Of a stretch of DNA of 55,484 nucleotides, positions 42,456 to 48,801 are shown piece by piece. Position numbers and translations under genes: made by a program. Source of the DNA: an uncultured Prevotella sp. (GTDB taxonomy: Bacteria; Bacteroidota; Bacteroidia; Bacteroidales; Bacteroidaceae). The stretch covers positions 1-55,484 of the forward strand of contig ONHQ01000017.1 in the NCBI GenBank assembly GCA_900317685.1. The letters run 5' to 3'. Position 1 is the stretch's first letter. The number at the start of each line of letters is the position of its first letter. The notes under the pieces are model-generated. The model ran no database searches. It saw only the letters and a program-made list of their open reading frames with translations, and was not told the origin of the DNA.

Positions 42456-43909
42456 AAAGACTCTATACTCTCTTGGCTTTGACCGCTATGACGGCCTCGG
42501 CCTTTGCCCAAACCGGCGCACCCTATATCCACGACCCGTCGACACTGGCCGAATGCGACGGTAAGTACTACACGTTCGGAACGGGGGGCGGCGGACTGAT
42601 CTCTGACGACGGATGGGCATGGCACGGTGGAGCCGTGCGTCCAGGCGGCGGCGCGGCTCCCGACGTGATGATGATTGGTGACCGTTACCTTATTATATAT
42701 GGTGCTACGGGCGGCGGACTCGGTGGCGGACACAATGGCCGCATCCTCACGATGTGGAACAAGACGCTCGACCCGAAGTCGCCCGACTTCCGGTTCTCCA
42801 AGCCGGTGGAGGTCTGCTCGTCCGATGGCTTGGAAGACCAGGACGCCATCGATCCCTGTCTCTTCCTTGACCCGAATACCGGTCGGCTGTGGGTGACCTA
42901 CGGCACCTATTTCGGCAGTATCCGTCTCATAGAACTCGATCCGGCGACAGGCCGGCGTGTTGCCGGCAACAAGGAGCGCGACATTGCCATCGACTGCGAG
43001 GCCACGGATCTCATCTATTGCGACGGATGGTACTATCTGCTTGGCACGCACGGCACCTGCTGTGACGGGCCAAACTCCACCTACAACATCGTGGTGGGAC
43101 GGTCGCGCAACGTGGAAGGTCCCTATCTCGACAATATGGGCCGTGACATGCTTCACGGTGGCGGCCGTATGGTCGTTGCCGCCGGTGACCGCAAGTACGG
43201 TCCGGGACATTTCGGCCGTACCATCGTAGACAAGGGCGTGGAGGTGATGTCGTGCCATTTCGAGGCGGATCTCGACCGTAGCGGGCGCAGCGTCTTGGGC
43301 ATCCTGCCACTGCTCTGGCACAATGGCTGGCCGGTGGCGGGGAAGCCTTTCCGCGGTGGCGATTACGAGATTGCCTCTGAGCGGCGCGGCTATTCTTTGG
43401 AACTGGCTGTGGACTTCGTCAGGATGGAGCGCGACATCGAGCCGTTTTTCCGCATTGATCCCAACAGTCCGGTGAAGCGACTGGACTGTCAGAAGCTTGA
43501 CGAGGTGGAGCCGTCGTGGCCCAAGGGCAACATTCGCGTGCGCTGCAGCGACTATATGTTCCGGCCCAATCAGCTGTGGACAATAGTGTCGGTGCCCGAG
43601 AAGGGCGGCTACCTGAGTGCTCCTTATTTCAAGATCATGATTCGCGGTACACACCGGGCTTTGGCTGCCACCGCCGACAAAGAGTTGATAACCGTACCGG
43701 AATACGATGGTGCCGACAATCAGCTGTGGCGTATCGAGCAGTTGACCGATGGCACGTATCGCATCATGCCCAAGGCCATTCCCGGCATGAAGGGCGATAA
43801 CACCCGTTACTGTCTCTATTCTGCCGGTGACAGCACGCCGACGCTGGCTCCTTATGACTTCGACAGCGACAACTCGAAATGGCAGCTTGAACCAGTCGGA
43901 GATCTTTAA
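42452..43909 (+). CDS. Secreted GH43 enzyme with C-terminal trefoil-like domain
   Basis: The 485-residue protein has a signal peptide (MKRLYTLLALTAMTASAFAQ) and a five-bladed GH43 propeller with the expected acids: base D28 (YIHDPS), pKa modulator D134 (AIDPCLF) and acid E183 (DCEATD). The C-terminal 140 residues contain repeated QLW motifs (RPNQLWTIV, ADNQLWRIE, NSKWQLE), as in ricin-type trefoil or CBM13-like binding domains. GH43 enzymes mostly cut arabinan, arabinoxylan or xylan. The arrangement HDPS plus a C-terminal extension fits endo-arabinanase-like members best, but xylosidase or galactanase activity is possible. Confidence 0.9.
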   Translation: MKRLYTLLALTAMTASAFAQTGAPYIHDPSTLAECDGKYYTFGTGGGGLISDDGWAWHGGAVRPGGGAAPDVMMIGDRYLIIYGATGGGLGGGHNGRILTMWNKTLDPKSPDFRFSKPVEVCSSDGLEDQDAIDPCLFLDPNTGRLWVTYGTYFGSIRLIELDPATGRRVAGNKERDIAIDCEATDLIYCDGWYYLLGTHGTCCDGPNSTYNIVVGRSRNVEGPYLDNMGRDMLHGGGRMVVAAGDRKYGPGHFGRTIVDKGVEVMSCHFEADLDRSGRSVLGILPLLWHNGWPVAGKPFRGGDYEIASERRGYSLELAVDFVRMERDIEPFFRIDPNSPVKRLDCQKLDEVEPSWPKGNIRVRCSDYMFRPNQLWTIVSVPEKGGYLSAPYFKIMIRGTHRALAATADKELITVPEYDGADNQLWRIEQLTDGTYRIMPKAIPGMKGDNTRYCLYSAGDSTPTLAPYDFDSDNSKWQLEPVGDL

Positions 43910-43922
43910 GCCGTCTATTCAA

Positions 43923-43958
43923 TTCATGGGCATTCCGTCTCAACAGAGTGCCCATGAA
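43923..43958 (+). terminator. Terminator of the SusCD-GH43 operon
   Basis: TTCATGGGCA and TGCCCATGAA form a perfect 10-bp stem followed by GTTTATTT, 14 bases after the GH43 stop codon. Confidence 0.75.
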
Positions 43959-44527
43959 GTTTATTTACGTGATTTTAGGAGAGTGAGTTCAGATCTTATG
44001 GTTTAAGAACGCTTGTTGAGAAAACTGACATTTTTCCGCCCAAATGCAGGCGATTCTCAAAAATAAGAAGCTCCTCGCCCGAATTTTGCGATTTTTAAGT
44101 GTGCTATCGTAAGATGTTGAAATACAGAATGATACTTAGATTTTTCTGTGGTTGTGCAAAAAAAGAAGCAGCTTAGCCTCTGATAAAACAATATAAAAGT
44201 GGCATCAAAGTACCTTTTTGTGTCTGTCATCTCAGTTGTTTCACCTGGTTATCTCAGTGCTTTGACTCGATAAAACCACTGAGATGACAAGCACAGAAAA
44301 GTGTTTTCTTCATTTCACCTCACAATTTTGTGCTTTTTACCTCGATTTTCTCTTTTTCCTCCTTTTACCTTTTTTCCAGATGGTGACATCATGTTGATGA
44401 TGTTTTGTAAAGTTAGTTCTTGCTATTTTGTGCGTGCTTCTCTGCGAGAGTGAGAACAAGTGCTCTATGTGAGAAGGTTGTTTATCCGGAAAAGATACCC
44501 ATTTACGCATTGAAACCTCGCAGATTT
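43959..44527. other. Gene-poor gap with low-complexity repeats
   Basis: No gene recognised. TCATCTCAG (44227) and TTATCTCAG (44249) start units 22 bp apart, each followed by a GTTTCACC or CTTTGACT word. TGTCATCTCAGT (44225-44236) is the exact reverse complement of 44278-44289, and ATCTCAGTG (44251-44259) also pairs with 44277-44285, so two competing hairpins share one arm. The remainder is T-rich. Confidence 0.6.
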
Positions 44528-44580
44528 TTTGGAGATATGGAATAATTTTACGAACTTTGCGTTACGGAAAGTCCGTAACG
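44528..44580 (+). promoter_or_regulatory. ATPase promoter with a perfect palindrome at the start site
   Basis: TTTG (44528-44531), a 20-bp spacer and GAACTTTG (44552-44559) make a near-consensus promoter. Immediately after it CGTTACGGA (44560-44568), AAG and TCCGTAACG (44572-44580) form a perfect 9-bp inverted repeat over the expected transcription start. This is the geometry of a repressor operator. Confidence 0.7.
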
Positions 44581-44613
44581 ATGTTTACGTAATCACCGTT
44601 AATCCTAACTGTC

Positions 44614-45738
44614 ATGAAGAAGCTTAGTAACCCTTTTCTTGTCTACGGCTATGAGAGTCCGGAGTATTTCTGCGACCGTGAGGTAGAGACTGCGCAACTG
44701 ATCTCTGACTTGAACAATGGTTGGAATATTACGCTTTTCTCGCCCCGCCGCATGGGTAAAACGGGACTTATCAAGAATGTCTTTTGCCGACTTCAACACG
44801 AGGCGAAGGATGCGGTGTGCATCTACGTCGACATCTTTGGCACCAACGACTTATCTGACTTTGTGCAAACGTTTGGCACTGCCATTCTCACTGCCATGCT
44901 CTCCAAAGGTGAGAAGGCTCTGCGTCGTGCCATGCAGTTCTTCGCAGCATGGCGGCCAGTGGTGAGCATGGATCCGATGACGGGCGAGCCTTCGGTGTCG
45001 GTGACACTGGAGTCGAGGGATAGCACGGTGGACCTCAAGCAGATCTTCGATCTCATGAAAGACTCCGGCAAGCAGATTTATGTGGCTATTGACGAGTTCC
45101 AGCAGATCATGTCCTATCCGGAGAAAGGTGTGGAGGCTCAGCTGCGCTCCTACATACAGTTTTTGCATAATGCGCATTTCATCTTTTCGGGCAGCAAGCG
45201 TCACTTGATGGCCGACATCTTTCTTTCGCCCAATCGTCCTTTTTTCCAAAGCACGCGTCTGATGGAACTGCAAGCTATTGATGAGGCTCCTTATTACACG
45301 TTTGCCAGTCGCTTCTTCTGTCAGCAAGGGCATCAGCTCGATAAGGATGTCTTTCACTATTTCTACAACATGCTGGAGGGGCACACGTGGTATGTGCAGA
45401 GCGTGCTCAAGCAACTCTATGCCGACGGTGAGGATGTCGTGACCGAACGCCAGGCTGATGAGGCTATCAGACAACTGGTGCAGGACAACAATGCCTATTA
45501 CGAGACGATCTTTTCATTGCTGCCCGAGAAACAGCAAAAGCTGCTCGACGCCATCGCCCATGAAGGGCATGTCTCTGCGCCGAACAGCGGACAGTTCATC
45601 GCCCGCTACCGGTTGACAAGTGCCAGCAGCGTGAGCAGTTCACTGAAGAGTCTGACCGATAAGGAACTGGTGTATAAGTCTCCTGCCGGCTACCAAGTCT
45701 ATGACCGCTTCTTTGGGTTGTGGCTGTCCCGGCGATGA
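44614..45738 (+). CDS. AAA ATPase (ATPase_2/AAA_35-like)
   Basis: The 374-residue protein has Walker A FSPRRMGKT (42-50), Walker B QIYVAIDEFQQI (near 150-160) and a sensor region IFSGSKRHLM, followed by a winged-helix-like C-terminal part (about 290-374: ALLDAIAHEGHV-like, SASSVSSSLKSLTDKELVYK). This matches the P-loop ATPase plus winged helix proteins of the archaeal ATPase/STAND-like group found as accessory genes in Bacteroidetes. No nuclease domain. It precedes another ATPase by 92 bp. It has an operator-like palindrome at its promoter. Function unknown. Confidence 0.85.
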   Translation: MKKLSNPFLVYGYESPEYFCDREVETAQLISDLNNGWNITLFSPRRMGKTGLIKNVFCRLQHEAKDAVCIYVDIFGTNDLSDFVQTFGTAILTAMLSKGEKALRRAMQFFAAWRPVVSMDPMTGEPSVSVTLESRDSTVDLKQIFDLMKDSGKQIYVAIDEFQQIMSYPEKGVEAQLRSYIQFLHNAHFIFSGSKRHLMADIFLSPNRPFFQSTRLMELQAIDEAPYYTFASRFFCQQGHQLDKDVFHYFYNMLEGHTWYVQSVLKQLYADGEDVVTERQADEAIRQLVQDNNAYYETIFSLLPEKQQKLLDAIAHEGHVSAPNSGQFIARYRLTSASSVSSSLKSLTDKELVYKSPAGYQVYDRFFGLWLSRR

Positions 45739-45774
45739 GCAGGGAGACTACTGGTCCTTTTTCAGGCTTATTCC

Positions 45775-45805
45775 TTTGTGTTCTGCGGAATATTTCCTAT
45801 ATTTG
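45775..45805 (+). promoter_or_regulatory. Promoter of the ATPase/PD-(D/E)XK gene
   Basis: TTTG (45775-45778), exactly 19 bp, TATATTTG (45798-45805): a perfect Bacteroidetes consensus. The same region is duplicated with one -7 change at 33328-33358. Confidence 0.88.
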
Positions 45806-45830
45806 CAATCGGTAATAACAGCAGTAGAAG

Positions 45831-47450
45831 ATGAACTATCCAATAGGCATACAAGATTTCGCAAAGTTACGGGAAAACAATTTTGTCTATGTCGACAAGA
45901 CGGACATGGTGTTCGATATAACTAAGAATGATGGCGTCTATTTCCTCAGTCGCCCCAGGCGCTTTGGCAAGTCGCTGTTGGTGTCTACTATCAAATACTA
46001 TTTTGAGGGTCGCCATGATCTGTTCAAGGGCTTGAAGATAGAGAGCTTAGAGAAGAAATGGGAGACTTATCCCGTCTTCGAGATCGACTTCAATGGTTCC
46101 AACTACACTGAGGCGGATGCCCTGGAGCAGACGCTCAATGGCTATTTGATCAAGTGGGAACAGCAATATGGCGTGAAGCCAGCTACTGACCAGCCTGGCC
46201 GGCGCCTGGCCGACGTGCTGCATCAAGCTCATGTACAGACGGGTAAGACCTGCGTGGTGCTCGTTGACGAATACGACAAGCCCATGCTCGACGCGATGGA
46301 CACGGGATTGAAAACCCGTGTCGGTGACAACGAGATGCTCATTGAGGATCATAACCGTGAGACGCTCAAGGCATTCTATTCCGTCTTCAAGCTTGCCGAC
46401 GCCGACCTGCGCTTCGTGTTCCTCACGGGTGTCACCAAGTTTGCGCAGGTGAGCGTGTTCTCGGGATTCAACAATGCACAAGACATCAGCATGTCTCCTC
46501 GCTTTGATGCCATTTGCGGCATCACCACAGAGGAGTTGAACTCCGTCTTTGCGCCAGCTATCGAAGAACTGGCCAATGCAAATGCGGTTTCCGTTGCAGA
46601 GACGAAATCTCAACTTAAACAACGATATGACGGGTATCACTTCAGTAAAGGGATGACCGACATCTATAATCCATTCTCCTTGCTGAATACCTTTAAAAGT
46701 GAGGATGCAAGGGACTACTGGTTCGCTTCCGGTACGCCGAGCTATCTGATGCGGTTGCTCGCCCACAGTAAAGAGGACATCCAGGGCATCATTGCCCGCA
46801 GCTATGAGGCTCAAGAATTTGTGGACTACCGTGCTACAGTGGAGGCGCCCGTGCCGATGATCTATCAGAGCGGTTATCTCACCATCAAGGGTTATAACCG
46901 TGAGGACGATGAGTACAAGCTCGACTTCCCCAACCACGAGGTGGCATCGGGATTCTTAACGCTCCTTGCATCGGGCTATTTCCAGACGCCTACGCAGCCT
47001 AACAGCTGGGCCAACAAACTGAAGAAAGCCCTGCACCATGGCAAGCCAGAGGACTTCCGCGATCTGCTGAACGACTTCCTGGCGAGCATTCCTTATTCTG
47101 TGCGCGAGAGTAACGGTGAGAAGAGTCATGAGCGGCAGTTCCAGTACACAGTATATCTGATCATGCGTCTGATCGGCAGTTGCCGTAATACGGTTTACCA
47201 TGAGAAGGCAACGTCGAAGGGCCGCGCCGACTGCGTGATAGAGACACCGCGCTATGTCTACGTCTTTGAGTACAAGCTCGACCGTCCTGCCGCTGAGGCT
47301 ATGACACAGATCGGTGATCGCGGATATGCAGATCCCTACGTCCACGATGGTCGCCCGGTCTATGCCATCGCCTGCTCATTCTCGTCAGAGACCGGAACCA
47401 TCAGCGACTGGATGGTGAAGCAATTGGTTGGGACGACGAAGGAGGAATGA
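45831..47450 (+). CDS. AAA-ATPase-like protein with C-terminal PD-(D/E)XK nuclease domain
   Basis: The 539-residue protein begins YPIGIQDFAKLRENNFVYVD, typical of the AAA-ATPase_like (PF09820) family, with Walker A RPRRFGKS (41-48) and Walker B CVVLVDEYDKP (near 140-150). The C-terminal third holds a PD-(D/E)XK core (GRADCVIETPRYVYVFEYKL: D ... ExK) of the PDDEXK_9 type. These proteins are multi-copy accessory genes in Bacteroidetes; roles in DNA mobility or defence are proposed but not shown. A truncated copy lies at 33381. The next genes, 58 bp downstream, are a toxin-like operon. Confidence 0.9.
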   Translation: MNYPIGIQDFAKLRENNFVYVDKTDMVFDITKNDGVYFLSRPRRFGKSLLVSTIKYYFEGRHDLFKGLKIESLEKKWETYPVFEIDFNGSNYTEADALEQTLNGYLIKWEQQYGVKPATDQPGRRLADVLHQAHVQTGKTCVVLVDEYDKPMLDAMDTGLKTRVGDNEMLIEDHNRETLKAFYSVFKLADADLRFVFLTGVTKFAQVSVFSGFNNAQDISMSPRFDAICGITTEELNSVFAPAIEELANANAVSVAETKSQLKQRYDGYHFSKGMTDIYNPFSLLNTFKSEDARDYWFASGTPSYLMRLLAHSKEDIQGIIARSYEAQEFVDYRATVEAPVPMIYQSGYLTIKGYNREDDEYKLDFPNHEVASGFLTLLASGYFQTPTQPNSWANKLKKALHHGKPEDFRDLLNDFLASIPYSVRESNGEKSHERQFQYTVYLIMRLIGSCRNTVYHEKATSKGRADCVIETPRYVYVFEYKLDRPAAEAMTQIGDRGYADPYVHDGRPVYAIACSFSSETGTISDWMVKQLVGTTKEE

Positions 47451-47508
47451 CTCAGCTGTTTGCATAAGAGACTTTAGAATTGATAGTTTGCAAAACAAAT
47501 AGAGGAAA

Positions 47509-47733
47509 ATGGTATACAGCAACAAAGATAAACTGGATTGGACAATGGTCTTCATCTATGAGTTCGGCAAACGGTTCGGACTCACGGTGAAACAGGCATT
47601 CAACTATTTGAGCCGGTTCAAGGGCATTGAATTCATTGACAAACATTACGACTATGCTCACACACAGTCGTTTGAGTCGATGATTGACGACATTGCCACG
47701 CTGTGCAGAAGAATGGGAGGAGAGCTGGGATGA
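47509..47733 (+). CDS. DUF3791 protein, likely antitoxin component
   Basis: The 74-residue protein (MVYSNKDKLDWTMVFIYEFG ... HYDYAHTQSFESMIDDIATL) fits the DUF3791 family: a short helical protein ending in a conserved HYD-LHT-like motif, found directly upstream of DUF3990 genes. Its stop overlaps the next start (ATGA at 47730), so the two are translationally coupled. By position and family pairing it probably neutralises or modulates the ADP-ribosyltransferase-like protein downstream. Mechanism unknown. Confidence 0.8.
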   Translation: MVYSNKDKLDWTMVFIYEFGKRFGLTVKQAFNYLSRFKGIEFIDKHYDYAHTQSFESMIDDIATLCRRMGGELG

Positions 47734-48206
47734 AGTTATATCACGGAACCAATATGAACTTTGATCGCATCGACTTGAAGAAGTCGAAGCCGGGCAAGGA
47801 CTTCGGACAAGGTTTCTATCTTTCCGATGATCTTGAGCAAGCACAAGCTCTTGCGCAGGCTCGTGTTGATATTGCCGGTGGTGTACCGACAGTTCTTACC
47901 TACGAGTTTGATGCCGACTTGATGACTTCTGGCGAGTTGAAGGTACTGACCTTTGATAACTATACGGAGGAATGGGCAGAGTTTATCCTTACTAACCGCA
48001 ACAACAGGACAGATAATCCCGTCCACGACTACGATATAGTAAAAGGACCTATTGCGAATGATAGAGTTGGCCTACAGTTGTGGAAATTCAATAACCACGA
48101 TATTGACATGGCAACACTGATAAAACGATTGAAGTTTATGAAAGGCATTACCATCCAATATTATTTTGGTACACAGAAGGCAATCGATCATCTTGTGAGA
48201 CTATGA
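47730..48206 (+). CDS. DUF3990 protein, ADP-ribosyltransferase-like toxin candidate
   Basis: ATG 47730 (MKLYHGTNMNFDRIDLKKSK) overlaps the upstream stop and matches the family start; the upstream in-frame ATG at 47703 is unlikely. The 158-residue protein has the ADP-ribosyltransferase hallmarks LYHGTN (NAD-binding His) and GQGFYLSDD (Tyr), with acidic residues later (TEEWAEFI). DUF3990 proteins belong to the ART superfamily. It is the middle gene of a coupled three-gene operon, typical of toxin-antitoxin sets. Target unknown. Confidence 0.8.
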   Translation: MKLYHGTNMNFDRIDLKKSKPGKDFGQGFYLSDDLEQAQALAQARVDIAGGVPTVLTYEFDADLMTSGELKVLTFDNYTEEWAEFILTNRNNRTDNPVHDYDIVKGPIANDRVGLQLWKFNNHDIDMATLIKRLKFMKGITIQYYFGTQKAIDHLVRL

Positions 48207-48424
48207 GTGAGATAGATGAAATGAAAAATAGCATGGTAGCAGAACTGGCAACGATGCTGATGGAGAAGGACAAGAAATTGAACTTGGATCAGGCTTTGTC
48301 GTTGGTGATTAATTCCGACACTTACCAAAAGTTGTTGGATGATCGCACACGCCTTTATTTCCAAAGTCCCAGATATGTGTACTCTTTCTTAGAGCATGAG
48401 CTAAAGACGGGACAAGTGGGATAG
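48203..48424 (+). CDS. Small third component of the DUF3791/DUF3990 operon
   Basis: The 73-residue helical protein (MSEIDEMKNSMVAELATMLM ... SPRYVYSFLEHELKTG) starts inside the stop of the DUF3990 gene (ATGA). Its mid-part SLVINSDTYQKLLDDRTRLY followed by FQSPRYVYSFLEHEL is a pattern I recall from small proteins next to DUF3990 genes. It may be a second antitoxin, a chaperone or an adaptor. No DNA-binding motif is obvious. Confidence 0.7.
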   Translation: MSEIDEMKNSMVAELATMLMEKDKKLNLDQALSLVINSDTYQKLLDDRTRLYFQSPRYVYSFLEHELKTGQVG

Positions 48425-48695
48425 TGTTTATAAAACCATTCATGTCCAGAAGGTTCTCTATAGCTTCCGTCCCGTTATGCCAATACCGAGTGTCGCGGGA
48501 AGACTTTTTTATGTGCCTTTAATCAGATATCTTGCGAAGCCCTTACGAAGCGTTGCGGGAAAAAGGATGGTTCCCTGGCCAGCTGCCGAATTTCCCTATG
48601 GAGGATTTGAAGAAACTGCTTTAAAAGTCACTATGCATTTTATTATAAATAGGGTGTAATCAGACGCTAAGACAATGACTACGCACCAAAACGCA
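48425..48695. other. Gap without a recognised gene
   Basis: An open frame of 60 codons (48477-48659) has an unusual composition and no start signal; it is regarded as accidental. A weak variant of the AT motif (TTATAAATAGGGTGTA) is near 48642-48657. Confidence 0.45.
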
Positions 48696-48732
48696 CAAGC
48701 CCCCATTGGACCTTCTGTCCAATGGGGGCTTG
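48696..48732. terminator. Convergent hairpin terminator
   Basis: CAAGCCCCCATTGGA (48696-48710) and TCCAATGGGGGCTTG (48718-48732) form a perfect 15-bp stem between the converging DUF3990 operon and the M16 gene. A second hairpin (CAAGCCaCCATCAT / ATGATGGCTTG) lies at about 48753-48779. Confidence 0.8.
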
Positions 48733-48801
48733 CTATTGAAAGTTGACTGTCAAGCCACCATCATGTGATGATGGCTTGGAGCAGTTTGCGGTTGATATGC
48801 T

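Noticed and set aside
48477-48659. 60-codon open frame after the DUF3990 operon
   Set aside because: No promoter or ribosome-binding context, odd composition and no recognisable pattern.
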